NCBI RefSeq assembly: GCF_009671205.1
Contig: NZ_CP045309.1
Span: 4,526,001 to 4,590,000, forward strand
DNA from: Micromonospora terminaliae
GTDB lineage: Bacteria; Actinomycetota; Actinomycetes; Mycobacteriales; Micromonosporaceae
DNA: 64,000 nt
Reading direction: 5' to 3'
The notes below the pieces were generated by a model. It did no database searches and was not told where the DNA came from. It worked only from the letters and a program-made list of their open reading frames with translations. Each line of letters begins with the position of its first letter. Position 1 is the first letter of the stretch. The translations under genes and the position numbers were made by a program. Of this stretch, positions 20,237-28,045 are shown piece by piece.

Positions 20237-21187
20237 GGCGGTGTGGTCGACGACGACCTTGCCGAAGACGTCGCCGGAGTGCAGGCGGCCGAAGGCGTCC
20301 TCGATCCGGCTGAACGGCACCACGGTGTCCACCACCGGGCGCACCTCGTGCTCGGCGCAGAACGCCAGGAGCTGGGTCAGCTCGTCGGGGGTGCCCATCG
20401 AGGTGCCGAGGATCTCCAACTGCATGGCGAAGACCCGGCGCAGGTTGACCTTGGGCTCGTGGCCGGCGGTGGCGCCGGAGACCACGATCCGGGCCATCGG
20501 CGCGGCGGACTTCAGCGAGTGGTCGAACGTGGCCGCGCCGACCGTCTCGATCACCACGTCGACCCGCTCGGGCAGCCGGGCGCCGGGTTCCAGGGCGGTC
20601 GCGCCCAGCTCGGTGATGCGCTCGCGCTTGGCGGCGTCACGGCTCGTCGCGTACACCCGCTTGCCCAGCGCGACGCCGAGCGCGACGGCCGCGGTGGCCA
20701 CGCCGCCGCCGGCACCCTGGACCAGCACCGACTCGCCGTCGCCGACCCGGCCCCTGGTGGTGAGCATCCGCCACGCGGTGAGCCAGGCCGTGGGCAGGCA
20801 GGCCGCGTCCGTCGCCGACAGGCCGTCGGGCAGCGGCAGGAGGTTCATCCGGGGTACGGCCACCCGCTCGGCGAAGGTGCCGGGGAAGTGCTCCGACAGG
20901 ATGGACACTCCGCGGGGGTCGCCCCGGGTGGGCACCACGGGGTAGACGACCACCTCGTTGCCGTCCGGGTCGACGCCGACCGCGTCGCAGCCGAGGATCA
21001 TGGGGAGCTGGTCGGTGGTGAGGCCCACCCCGCGCAGCGACCAGAGGTCGTGGTGGTTGAGCGAGCTGGCCCGGACCTGCACGGTGACCCAGTCGTCCTG
21101 CGGGTGGGTCGGCTCGGGCCGGTCGCCGACGGTGAGCGCGGCGAGCGGGTTGTCGGCGTCGAAGGCCGAGGCGAAGGCGGCACGCAT
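20234..21187 (-). CDS. Zinc-type alcohol dehydrogenase / quinone oxidoreductase (MDR family)
   Basis: A 317-residue medium-chain dehydrogenase. The N-terminal GroES-like domain has ASSLNHHDLWSLRGVGL and ILGCDAVGV; the Rossmann domain has VLVQGAGGGVATAAVALG and ARIVVSGATAGHEPKVNL. The cysteine-rich structural zinc loop of classical ADHs is absent, so it resembles the NAD(P)H:quinone oxidoreductase-like branch. ATG 21187 is chosen because TACGGT (reverse strand, 21200-21195) lies 7 nt upstream. Substrate unknown. Confidence 0.88.
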   Translation of the reverse strand: MRAAFASAFDADNPLAALTVGDRPEPTHPQDDWVTVQVRASSLNHHDLWSLRGVGLTTDQLPMILGCDAVGVDPDGNEVVVYPVVPTRGDPRGVSILSEHFPGTFAERVAVPRMNLLPLPDGLSATDAACLPTAWLTAWRMLTTRGRVGDGESVLVQGAGGGVATAAVALGVALGKRVYATSRDAAKRERITELGATALEPGARLPERVDVVIETVGAATFDHSLKSAAPMARIVVSGATAGHEPKVNLRRVFAMQLEILGTSMGTPDELTQLLAFCAEHEVRPVVDTVVPFSRIEDAFGRLHSGDVFGKVVVDHTA

Positions 21188-21223
21188 GATCGGCACCGTA
21201 ACAAGCTGAGCGCTCGTTCAGAA

Positions 21224-21260
21224 GGGGACCTTCCCCACAAAAGCCGTGGAGTTGGTCCCC
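21224..21260 (-). terminator. Hairpin terminator after malic enzyme
   Basis: GGGGACC (21224-21230) pairs with GGTCCCC (21254-21260); an inner CCAC/GTGG stem (21235-21238 with 21246-21249) is separated by symmetrical 4-nt mismatches. Lies directly after the malic enzyme stop. Confidence 0.5.
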
Positions 21261-21270
21261 CTCCGTACGG

Positions 21271-22446
21271 TCAGCGGCGGGCGACCCCGTCGCGGCGGGC
21301 CGCCTCGGCGACCGCCTCGGCGACGGCGGGGGCGACCCGCGGGTCAAGCGGGGAGGGCACGATCGCCTCCGGCGTCAGCGACTCGGCCACCACGTTGGCG
21401 ATGGCGTCGGCCGCGGCCACCTTCATCCCGTCGGTGATCCGGGTAGCGCGGGCGTCCAGCGCGCCGCGGAACACGCCGGGGAAGGCGAGCACGTTGTTGA
21501 TCTGGTTCGGGTAGTCGCTGCGCCCGGTGGCGACCACGGCCACGTGCCGGGCGGCCACCTCGGGGTGCACCTCCGGGGTGGGGTTGGCCAGCGCGAAGAC
21601 GATGCCTCCGGGGGCCATGCCGGCCACCGCCGCCTCCGGGATCTGCCCGCCGGAGACGCCGACCAGGACGTCCGCGCCGCGCAGCGCCTCGGTGATGTCG
21701 CCCTGCCGTCCGTCGGCGTTGGTGGTCTCGGCCAGCTCGGCTTTGGTCCCGGTCAGCTCGCGGTGCCGGCCGATGATGCCCCGGGAGTCGCAGACCACCA
21801 CCTGGTCCGGGTTGACGCCCCCGGCCACCAGCATCTTCGTCACCGCCACGCCGGCCGCGCCGGCGCCGCTGACGGCCACCCGCAGGTCGCCCAGCTTGCG
21901 GTTGAGCAGGGTGGCGGCGTTGCGCAGGGCGGCCAGCACCACGATGGCGGTGCCGTGCTGGTCGTCGTGGAAGACCGGGATGGGGAGCGCCTCGTCGAGC
22001 CGGCGCTCCACCTCGAAGCAGCGCGGGGCGCTGATGTCCTCCAGGTTGATCCCGCCGAACGAGGGTGCAAGCGCGCGCACCGTCGCCACGATCTCGTCCA
22101 CGTCCTGGGTGTCCAGGCAGATCGGCACCGCGTCCACGCCCGCGAACTGCTTGAACAGCACCGCCTTGCCCTCCATGACCGGCAGCGCGGCGCGCGGGCC
22201 GATGTTGCCCAGGCCGAGTACGGCCGACCCGTCGGTGACCACCGCGACGGTGTGCGACACCCAGGTGTAGTCGTCGGCGAGGTCGGGGTCGGCGGCGATC
22301 GCCTCGCAGACCCGGGCCACACCCGGGGTGTACGCGAGGGAGAGGTCCTCCCGGCTGGTGAGCGGCACGGTCGAGGCGACGGCCATCTTGCCGCCGAGGT
22401 GCAGCCGGAAAACGGGATCAGCGGGGTCCGGGGTGGACGTAGGCAT
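21271..22446 (-). CDS. NAD(P)-dependent malic enzyme
   Basis: A 391-residue malic enzyme of the short bacterial type: (S)-malate to pyruvate, CO2 and NAD(P)H. Motifs: SLAYTPGVARVCEAI near residue 40, GLGNIGPRAALPVMEGKAVLFK, the metal-binding LEDISAPRCFEVE and FHDDQHGTAIV, and the nucleotide-binding VSGAGAAGVAV. The ATG at 22446 has GGAG 7 nt upstream. Supplies pyruvate or reducing power from the TCA cycle; there is no obvious operon partner. Confidence 0.95.
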   Translation of the reverse strand: MPTSTPDPADPVFRLHLGGKMAVASTVPLTSREDLSLAYTPGVARVCEAIAADPDLADDYTWVSHTVAVVTDGSAVLGLGNIGPRAALPVMEGKAVLFKQFAGVDAVPICLDTQDVDEIVATVRALAPSFGGINLEDISAPRCFEVERRLDEALPIPVFHDDQHGTAIVVLAALRNAATLLNRKLGDLRVAVSGAGAAGVAVTKMLVAGGVNPDQVVVCDSRGIIGRHRELTGTKAELAETTNADGRQGDITEALRGADVLVGVSGGQIPEAAVAGMAPGGIVFALANPTPEVHPEVAARHVAVVATGRSDYPNQINNVLAFPGVFRGALDARATRITDGMKVAAADAIANVVAESLTPEAIVPSPLDPRVAPAVAEAVAEAARRDGVARR

Positions 22447-22585
22447 CGGTGACTCCAGGATCTGTCGAGCAGACGGACCGGCCGGCTCGGCACGCGCGGT
22501 CAGCGGCCAGCGGGGCGGCGGTGCGGGGGTCACCCGGGCACTTTCCGAGCATAGTCACGCATGCCGCACCGGGGTGTGATCGGGG

Positions 22586-22930
22586 TCATATCCGACGGGG
22601 CCCACCGGTGACCCGGCCGGGACGCGGCCAGTACCGGAGGACCACCCGGCCGCACACGTCCGCCACCCCGTACGCCCGGGAGTCGTCGGTGACCAGGCCG
22701 TTGTCGCCGCGCAGCCACCAGCCCCCGTCCTGCGGGCGGACCGCCCGCTTGACGACCAGCAGGTCGGGGCGGCTGCGGAAGACGGCCGCCACCACGTCGC
22801 CGGGGCGCACCGGGCGCCCCCCGGTACGCACCAGCACGGCGTCGCCGTGGCGCAGGGTCGGCGCCATGGACGGGCCGGTGACCAGGATCGGCACCAGGGG
22901 CCCGCGCAGTCGGTGATCCACCGCACCCAC
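22586..22930 (-). CDS. sodX: Nickel-type superoxide dismutase maturation protease
   Basis: A 114-residue S26-type peptidase that removes the N-terminal propeptide of nickel SOD. The catalytic Ser is in VTGPSMAPTL (S21) and the general-base Lys in LLVVKRAV (K60); GDNGLVTDDSR matches the C-terminal signature of the family. No transmembrane helix is evident, consistent with a cytosolic protease. GTG 22930 follows GGGAGGTGA. It diverges from sodN across an 84-nt gap. Confidence 0.95.
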   Translation of the reverse strand: MGAVDHRLRGPLVPILVTGPSMAPTLRHGDAVLVRTGGRPVRPGDVVAAVFRSRPDLLVVKRAVRPQDGGWWLRGDNGLVTDDSRAYGVADVCGRVVLRYWPRPGRVTGGPRRI

Positions 22931-23014
22931 GGGGTTTCACCTCCCGCCCGCCGGGGAGCATCTCCAGGAGTAGTGTCGTCTTGGATCATCGCAAACATCC
23001 CATGGAGGACCCTG

Positions 23015-23419
23015 ATGCGCCTTCCCCGCATCCTTACGCCCCGTGTGACCGCCAGCGCCCACTGCGACCTGCCGTGCGGCGTCTACGACCCGGCGCAGGC
23101 CCGGATCGAGGCCGAGTCGGTCAAAATGATCTGTGAGAAGTACCAGGCCAACACGGACCCGGAGTACCGCACGCGGGCCATCCTGATCAAGGAGCAGCGG
23201 GCCGAGCTGGTCAAGCACCACCTGTGGGTGCTCTGGACCGACTACTTCAAGCCGCAGCACTTCGAGAAGTACCCGCACCTGCACCAGCTCTTCAACGAGA
23301 CCACCAAGCTCGCCGGCTCGGCCGGCGCCAAGGGCAGCATGGACCCGGCCGTCGCCGACCAGCTGCTGCAGAAGATCGACGAGATCGCCAAGATCTTCTG
23401 GGAGACCAAGCAGGCGTGA
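23015..23419 (+). CDS. sodN: Superoxide dismutase, Ni
   Basis: A 134-residue precursor of nickel SOD. A 15-residue propeptide (MRLPRILTPRVTASA) precedes the nickel-hook HCDLPCGVYD, so the mature enzyme starts at His16 with ligand cysteines Cys17 and Cys21. The remainder matches the helical bundle (KMICEKYQ, HHLWVLWTDYFKPQHFEKYP). GGAGG lies 6 nt before the ATG. It dismutates superoxide in the cytoplasm and needs SodX for cleavage. The TTG(N8)CAA dyad upstream (22981-22994) is only a weak resemblance to a Nur box. Confidence 0.98.
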   Translation: MRLPRILTPRVTASAHCDLPCGVYDPAQARIEAESVKMICEKYQANTDPEYRTRAILIKEQRAELVKHHLWVLWTDYFKPQHFEKYPHLHQLFNETTKLAGSAGAKGSMDPAVADQLLQKIDEIAKIFWETKQA

Positions 23420-23940
23420 GCCTGCCCGCCCAGGCACCGACGATCCGGCCGGCGCGTCCCGAGGACGTGCCGGCCGTCGTCGCGATGGTGCACGAACTCG
23501 CCGACTACGAACGCGCCCCCGAGCAGTGCCACCTCACCGAGGAGCAGCTCACCGCCGCGCTCTTCGCCCCGGCGCCGGCGCTGTTCGGGCACGTCGCGGT
23601 CGACCCCGCCGACCGGCCGATCGGTTTCGCCCTCTGGTTCCTCAACTTCTCCACCTGGGAGGGCGTGCACGGCATCTACCTGGAGGACCTGTACGTCCGG
23701 CCGGCCGCCCGCGGCACCGGCGCGGGCCGGCTGCTGCTCGCCACCCTCGCCGCGATCTGCGTCGAGCGCGGCTACCGGCGGCTCGACTGGTGGATGCTCA
23801 ACTGGAACCCGGCCGCCCGCTTCTACGCCGCCATCGGCGCCGCCCCGATGGACGAGTGGGTGCCGTACCGGCTGGCCGGGGCGGCGCTGCAGGGCCTCGC
23901 GGCGCAGGCGACGGCGGCCCCCACGCGGGCCGACGGCTGA
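23416..23940 (+). CDS. GNAT-family N-acetyltransferase (diamine/spermidine acetyltransferase-like)
   Basis: A 174-residue GNAT protein. The pattern MVHELADYERAPEQ, WFLNFSTWEGVHGIYLEDLYVRPAARGTGAGRLLL and the final FYAAIGAAPMDEW strongly resembles the spermidine/diamine acetyltransferase (SAT-like) subfamily. The GTG start lies in the sodN stop (GTGA), so it is co-translated with nickel SOD. The link between Ni-SOD and an acetyltransferase is not explained by known biology; substrate unverified. Confidence 0.88.
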   Translation: MSLPAQAPTIRPARPEDVPAVVAMVHELADYERAPEQCHLTEEQLTAALFAPAPALFGHVAVDPADRPIGFALWFLNFSTWEGVHGIYLEDLYVRPAARGTGAGRLLLATLAAICVERGYRRLDWWMLNWNPAARFYAAIGAAPMDEWVPYRLAGAALQGLAAQATAAPTRADG

Positions 23941-23972
23941 GCGGGTAGAGTCCCGCACCGGGGGGATGAGGC

Positions 23973-24380
23973 GTGACTCAACTGACCGGCCAGCCGATGA
24001 CGGACGACGACATCGTGCACCTCACGGTGCCCGCCGACGGCGGCTACCTGGGCGTGCTGCGCACCGCCACCGCCGGTCTCGCGGCCCGGCTCCAGTTCGC
24101 CCTCGACGAGATCGAGGACCTGCGCATCGCCGTCGACGAGGCGTGCGCCATGCTGCTCGCCATCGCCACCCGCGACGCCGAGCTGGAGTGCCGTTTCGCG
24201 GTCACCGAGGACGCGCTCACCGTCGAGGTGACCGTGCCGACCGTGCGGGGCGCCACGCTCCCCTCGGAGTCGTCCTTCGCCTGGAAGGTGCTCACCGCAC
24301 TGACCACCGCGGCGAGCGCCCGGGCCGCCGACGGCCGGGCCACCATCGCCCTGCTCACCCGCCGCGCCTCCGGCTACTGA
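23973..24380 (+). CDS. RsbW-like anti-sigma regulatory factor (HATPase)
   Basis: A 135-residue protein of the RsbW/SpoIIAB class. IVHLTVPADGGYLGVLRTATAGLAARLQFALDEIEDLRIAVDEAC matches the N-terminal half; the normally Asn-containing N-box is AVDEACAMLLAIA, so the ATP-site Asn is replaced. In actinobacteria this gene usually precedes a SigF-type sigma factor; here no sigma gene follows, which leaves it an orphan. The site GGATGAGG precedes GTG 23973. Confidence 0.78.
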   Translation: MTQLTGQPMTDDDIVHLTVPADGGYLGVLRTATAGLAARLQFALDEIEDLRIAVDEACAMLLAIATRDAELECRFAVTEDALTVEVTVPTVRGATLPSESSFAWKVLTALTTAASARAADGRATIALLTRRASGY

Positions 24381-24391
24381 CCGGCCCGGCG

Positions 24392-24781
24392 TCAGTCGAA
24401 GCCGAGCGCCCGGTTGGTCGGCGTGCTCACCAGCAGGCCGGCGACGCCGAGGCCGAGCACCATGAGCGGCACACCCAGCCAGCCGAGCCCGCCCTGGATC
24501 ATGTAGTACCCGATCGGCAGCAGCATGAGCTGCAGCACGATGGCGGGCGCCCGGGCTCCGGACCGGCGACGGCCCAGCGCGGCCCCGAGCGCCCAGAGCG
24601 CGGCGGCACCGCCGATCGCGAACGCGGTCACCAGCAGCGCCGAGGTCAGGTGGGTGGTGCGCGCCGTCAGGTCGGACCAGATCAGCCAGACCGCGACCAG
24701 GCCGAGCGCCACCGCCTCGGCGCGCAGCAGGAGCACCGCCCAGCGGAGCGTGCCGGGAACCGGGCCGGAGTCGATCGTCAC
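24392..24781 (-). CDS. Four-helix membrane protein
   Basis: A 129-residue protein with four transmembrane segments (LRAEAVALGLVAVWLIW, LLVTAFAIGGAAALWALGAAL, IVLQLMLLPIGYYMI, WLGVPLMVLGLGVAGLLV). Family not recognised with certainty. GTG 24781 is chosen because TATCGT (reverse strand, 24794-24789) lies 7 nt upstream, indicating a leaderless transcript; the frame remains open further upstream but lies within the divergent gene. Confidence 0.8.
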   Translation of the reverse strand: MTIDSGPVPGTLRWAVLLLRAEAVALGLVAVWLIWSDLTARTTHLTSALLVTAFAIGGAAALWALGAALGRRRSGARAPAIVLQLMLLPIGYYMIQGGLGWLGVPLMVLGLGVAGLLVSTPTNRALGFD

Positions 24782-24788
24782 GCGCGAC

Positions 24789-24817
24789 ACGATACCCGTG
24801 GGTAGGCGCGGTACAGT
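24789..24817. promoter_or_regulatory. Back-to-back leaderless promoters
   Basis: Minus-strand -10 TATCGT (24794-24789) sits 7 nt before GTG 24781; plus-strand -10 TACAGT (24812-24817) sits 7 nt before ATG 24825. Both transcripts would start at or next to the start codon, in a 43-nt intergenic gap. Confidence 0.65.
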
Positions 24818-24824
24818 GCCGCCC

Positions 24825-25775
24825 ATGCGCGCCGTCCTGGTGGTCAACCCGAAGGCCACCACCACCAGCGAGCGCAGCCGGGACGTGCTGGTCCGGGCGC
24901 TGCGCAGCGAAGTCGACCTCTCGGTGCGGTACACGCGCCGGCGCGGCCACGCCATGGACCTGGCGCGGGAGGCCGCCCAGGAGGGCGTCGACCTGGTGGT
25001 GACGCTCGGTGGCGACGGCACGGTCAACGAGGTGGTGAACGGCCTCATGGCCGCCGAGCCGCCGACCTTCCGCACCGGGCAGACCCCGGCGGAGCGGCTG
25101 CCGGCGCTGGCCACCGTCCCCGGCGGTTCGACGAACGTCTTCGCCCGGGCGCTCGGCCTGCCGCGGGAGTGGCCGGACGGGACCAGCATGATCCTGGAGG
25201 GGCTGCGGCTGGGCCGGTCCCGCACCATCGGGCTGGGCCGTGCGGACGACCGCTACTTCACCTTCTGCGCCGGGTTCGGCATCGACGCGGCCGTCATCCA
25301 ACGGGTCGAGCGGGCGCGGAAGCGGGGCCGCGTGTCCACGCCGGCGCTCTACTTCCGCTCGACGGTGAGCCAGTACTTCCTCGCCTCCGACCGGCGGCAC
25401 CCGTCGATCAGCCTGGAGCGGCCGGGCGAGGTCGCCGAGACCGACCTGGGCACGGTCATCATCCAGAACACCGCGCCGTGGACGTACCTGGGCGACCGGG
25501 AGATCAACCCGAACCCGGAGGCGTCCTTCGACCTCGGGCTGGACGTGCTCGCCATGCGGCGGCTCAAGGTGGCCAGCACGGCACGGACGGTGACCCAGTT
25601 CTTCGCCCGCGAGCCCGATCCGCACGGCCGGCAGGTGCTCCGGCTGCACGACGTGGCGGAGTTCACCCTGCTCTCGGCGCGTCCGCTGGCCTTCCAGCTG
25701 GACGGCGACTACCTCGGCGAGCGGGAAAAAGTCAGATTCGCATCCGTCCCTGCCGCACTGAGAGTAATCTGCTAG
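24825..25775 (+). CDS. Diacylglycerol kinase-family lipid kinase
   Basis: A 316-residue soluble lipid kinase of the DAGK_cat family. Residues 1-130 hold the nucleotide-binding domain (AVLVVNPKATTTSE, then VVTLGGDGTVNEVVNGL and VPGGSTNVFARALGLP). The second domain includes FTFCAGFGIDAAVI and a C-terminal FQLDGDYLGE. It phosphorylates diacylglycerol or a related lipid. ATG 24825 has a -10 box 7 nt upstream and no ribosome site. Confidence 0.92.
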   Translation: MRAVLVVNPKATTTSERSRDVLVRALRSEVDLSVRYTRRRGHAMDLAREAAQEGVDLVVTLGGDGTVNEVVNGLMAAEPPTFRTGQTPAERLPALATVPGGSTNVFARALGLPREWPDGTSMILEGLRLGRSRTIGLGRADDRYFTFCAGFGIDAAVIQRVERARKRGRVSTPALYFRSTVSQYFLASDRRHPSISLERPGEVAETDLGTVIIQNTAPWTYLGDREINPNPEASFDLGLDVLAMRRLKVASTARTVTQFFAREPDPHGRQVLRLHDVAEFTLLSARPLAFQLDGDYLGEREKVRFASVPAALRVIC

Positions 25776-26223
25776 GTCTCGGGTACTGCCGTCGGTTGAC
25801 GCGGACCCCCGCATCGGAACGAGCGGAGGTCGCCACGCCGAACGGAAGGTGCCGGAAATGTCAGCAACGTCACGCAGACCGTACTATATTGATCCTCGAC
25901 TGTGGCACGCCGGGTAACCAGAGCGCTCTGAAACCCGGACAAAAGGGTGGTGAGCCCGCTCACTGTTCGGAGTTTTTCCGAGCGGCACCCTTGACATCGC
26001 GGCCGTTCGTGAAAGTATTCACAAGCGAAGTCGTGTTACCGGGACATTGCCTGGATATGCTCGGCAGGTTGAGCTGTTCCAGCAGGTCCGCGGGTCGCAA
26101 GCCTGCTCACGCAGCGCCGAATTGATGGATGCTGACCGTCACCGATCGGCAATGCGGACGCATATAGGAATAGCAACGAAGCGTAATCTGGCCACCCATT
26201 TGAGAATGAGGAGTGTTGCCGCC
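25776..26223 (+). other. Long upstream region of whiB1, no established gene
   Basis: This 448-nt stretch is clearly poorer in GC than its surroundings. It contains a consensus -35 TTGACA (25991-25996), a CRP-type dyad (listed separately), a small TCGGA-gtttt-TCCGA hairpin, and a 19-codon open frame (25858-25917, MSATSRRPYYID...) preceded by GGAAGG, whose reality I cannot judge. Candidate -10 elements include AGTATT (26014-26019) and TAATCT (26183-26188). Confidence 0.5.
26008..26023. promoter_or_regulatory. CRP/Cmr-type binding site upstream of whiB1
   Basis: CGTGA-N6-TCACA matches the CRP consensus TGTGA-N6-TCACA at 9 of 10 positions. In Mycobacterium tuberculosis, CRP (Rv3676) binds such sites upstream of whiB1. 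Here the site starts 11 nt after TTGACA, so it overlaps the possible core promoter. Confidence 0.65.
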
Positions 26224-26481
26224 ATGGACTGGCGCCACGATGCCGTCTGCCGCGACGAGGACCCGGAGCTGTTCTTCCCCATCGGGACGTCCGGCCCGGC
26301 CCTCCTGCAGGTGGAGCAGGCCAAGGCCGTCTGCCGGCGCTGCCCGGTGACCGACCAGTGCCTCCAGTGGGCGCTGGAGTCCGGTCAGGACGCCGGCGTC
26401 TGGGGCGGGATGAGCGAGGAGGAGCGCCGCGCGGTGAAGCGCCGCGGCGGGCTCCGGGTGCTGCGCGCTCACTCCGCCTGA
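26224..26481 (+). CDS. whiB1: WhiB1/WblE-type iron-sulfur transcription factor
   Basis: An 85-residue Wbl protein. The four [4Fe-4S] ligand cysteines are C9, C37, C40 and C46 (C-x27-C-x2-C-x5-C); the turn GVWGG (58-62) and the basic tail KRRGGLRVLRAH follow. MDWRHDAVCRDEDPELFFP is nearly the signature start of mycobacterial WhiB1 and streptomycete WblE. Such proteins are NO-sensitive and bind the primary sigma factor. ATG 26224 fits homologues; GAGGAG at 26206-26211 is about 12 nt upstream, and an in-frame ATG 26206 would overlap it. Control by CRP is likely from the site at 26008. Confidence 0.93.
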   Translation: MDWRHDAVCRDEDPELFFPIGTSGPALLQVEQAKAVCRRCPVTDQCLQWALESGQDAGVWGGMSEEERRAVKRRGGLRVLRAHSA

Positions 26482-26499
26482 TTCGCACACACACGCTGC

Positions 26500-26529
26500 A
26501 CGCCCCGGCCGGGTTTCCGGCCGGGGCGT
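26500..26529 (+). terminator. Hairpin terminator after whiB1
   Basis: A 13-bp perfect stem (26500-26512 with 26517-26529) and a GTTT loop, followed by TCTGCTGT. It also lies downstream of the convergent chelatase gene, so it may work in both directions. Confidence 0.8.
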
Positions 26530-26543
26530 TCTGCTGTCCGGGT

Positions 26544-27299
26544 TCACACCCCGACCGGCACGGCGTCAACCCGGCGCAACACCAGGTCGGCGAGTTCCGG
26601 CAGGTCGGTCAGCGGGTCGGCGACCGCCACGGCACCGGCCCGCTCCGCCGAGGCGCGGACCGCGTCGTGGAACAGGCCCGGGGCCAGGAAGTAGGCGGCC
26701 ACCGCCACCCGGCGGGCGCCCGCCGCGCGCAGCCGGGACACCGCGACGCCCGCCCCCGGGGGTGCCGCCGAGGCGTACGACACCTGGCAGGGCACGCCCA
26801 GCTCGGCGCCGAGCGCCGCGGCGACCCGCCCCACCGAACCCCGCGCCCGCGGATCCCGGGTGCCGGCCGCCGCCAGCACCACGCCGTCGAAGCCGCCCGG
26901 ACCCGCCTCGGCCAGCCGCCGGCGCAGCCCCGCCAGCAGCCGGGCGTCCACCACCCCGTCCGCCGGCCCCAGCACGTCGGTCACCCGTACCTCGAGGTCC
27001 GCGCCGCCCGCGCGGGCCGCCGCCACCGCCGCCGGGACGTCGACCTTCCGGTGGTACGCGGCGGTCAGCAGCAGCGGCACCAGCACGGCCCGGGTGTGCC
27101 CGGCGCCGGCCAGGTCCCGCAGCACCGCGGCGGGACCGGGGTCGGTGTGGTCCAGCCAGCTCGGCAGCACCGGGACGCCGGGCCGGGCGGCCGCCACGGC
27201 CCGGGCCAGCGCCCGCGTCGCCTCGGCCGCCCGCGGATCCCGGCTGCCGTGCGCGACCAGCACCACCGGCGGCTCGGCCGTCAGGTGTGCAGGCCGCAC
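26544..27299 (-). CDS. Sirohydrochlorin chelatase-like protein (CbiX/SirB family)
   Basis: A 251-residue two-domain chelatase. Each half has a CbiX-like start: VVLVAHGSRDPRAAEAT (metal-binding His) and VVLAAAGTRDPRARGSV, where the second copy has lost the His. VLVPLLLTAAYHRKVDVP carries the second ligand His of the N-domain. It would insert Fe2+ into sirohydrochlorin to make siroheme, the cofactor of the sulfite reductase in this operon. GTG 27299 overlaps the cysH end by 19 nt, indicating coupled translation. Confidence 0.85.
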   Translation of the reverse strand: MRPAHLTAEPPVVLVAHGSRDPRAAEATRALARAVAAARPGVPVLPSWLDHTDPGPAAVLRDLAGAGHTRAVLVPLLLTAAYHRKVDVPAAVAAARAGGADLEVRVTDVLGPADGVVDARLLAGLRRRLAEAGPGGFDGVVLAAAGTRDPRARGSVGRVAAALGAELGVPCQVSYASAAPPGAGVAVSRLRAAGARRVAVAAYFLAPGLFHDAVRASAERAGAVAVADPLTDLPELADLVLRRVDAVPVGV

Positions 27300-28045
27300 T
27301 CGGTCTTCTCGAACATCGCCCAGCGGCCCGCCCGCGGGTCCTCCCCCGCGCGGGTGCGGCGGGTGCAGGGCCAGCAGCCGATCGAGCCGTAGCCCCGGGC
27401 GAACAACTCGTTGACGGGGATGTCGTAGCGGGCGATGTAGGCGTCCACGTCCCGCTGGGTCCACGCCGCGATCGGGTTGACCTTGACCTTGCCGCGCCGC
27501 GCGTCGAAGGCCACCACCGGCGTGTTGGCCCGGGTCGGCGACTCGTCCCGGCGCAGCCCGGCGGCCCAGGCGTCGTACCCGGTCAGCGCCCGCTCCAGCG
27601 GCTCCACCTTGCGCAGCTGGCAGCAGTCGTCCGGGGACTTGCTGAACAGCCGGGGCCCGTACTGGCCGTCCTGCTGCCCCACGGTCATCCGGGGCCGGAT
27701 CGAGCGCACGGTCACCGGGAGCCGCCGGGCCACCTCGTCGCGGACCTTGAGCGTCTCCGGGAAGTGCAGGCCGGTGTCCAGGAAGACCACGTCGACCCCG
27801 GGGGCGACCCGGGAGACCAGGTGGGCCAGCACGCCGTCGGCCATCGAGCTCGTCACGCAGAACCGGTCGCCGAAGGTCTCGGCGGCCCAGCGGGCGATCT
27901 CCAGCGCGGGCGCGCCCTCCAGCTCCCGGCCGGCCCGCTCGGCCAGCGCGCGCAGCTCCTCCGGGTCGCGCCGGGCCGGGTCGGCCGGGGGCGGCCCGCC
28001 GATCCCCACCAGGCCCAGGCCGGTGGCGGACCGCAGGGCGCTCAC
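27281..28045 (-). CDS. cysH: Assimilatory phosphoadenylyl/adenylyl-sulfate reductase
   Basis: A 254-residue sulfonucleotide reductase that makes sulfite from APS (or PAPS). It has the iron-sulfur cysteines of APS reductases: Cys141-Cys142 (SPDDCCQLRKVEPL), Cys224 and Cys227 (CWPCTRR); the catalytic Cys250 is in the C-terminal ECGLHT. The SSMADGVLAHLV region is the substrate P-loop. The 4Fe-4S ligands point to an APS-using enzyme. The GTG at 28045 overlaps the upstream zinc-ribbon stop (GTGA). Confidence 0.96.
   Translation of the reverse strand: MSALRSATGLGLVGIGGPPPADPARRDPEELRALAERAGRELEGAPALEIARWAAETFGDRFCVTSSMADGVLAHLVSRVAPGVDVVFLDTGLHFPETLKVRDEVARRLPVTVRSIRPRMTVGQQDGQYGPRLFSKSPDDCCQLRKVEPLERALTGYDAWAAGLRRDESPTRANTPVVAFDARRGKVKVNPIAAWTQRDVDAYIARYDIPVNELFARGYGSIGCWPCTRRTRAGEDPRAGRWAMFEKTECGLHT

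Noticed and set aside
24378..24394. TGAC...GTCA dyad containing both stop codons, a possible terminator
   Set aside because: Only four base pairs in the outer stem; too weak to annotate.
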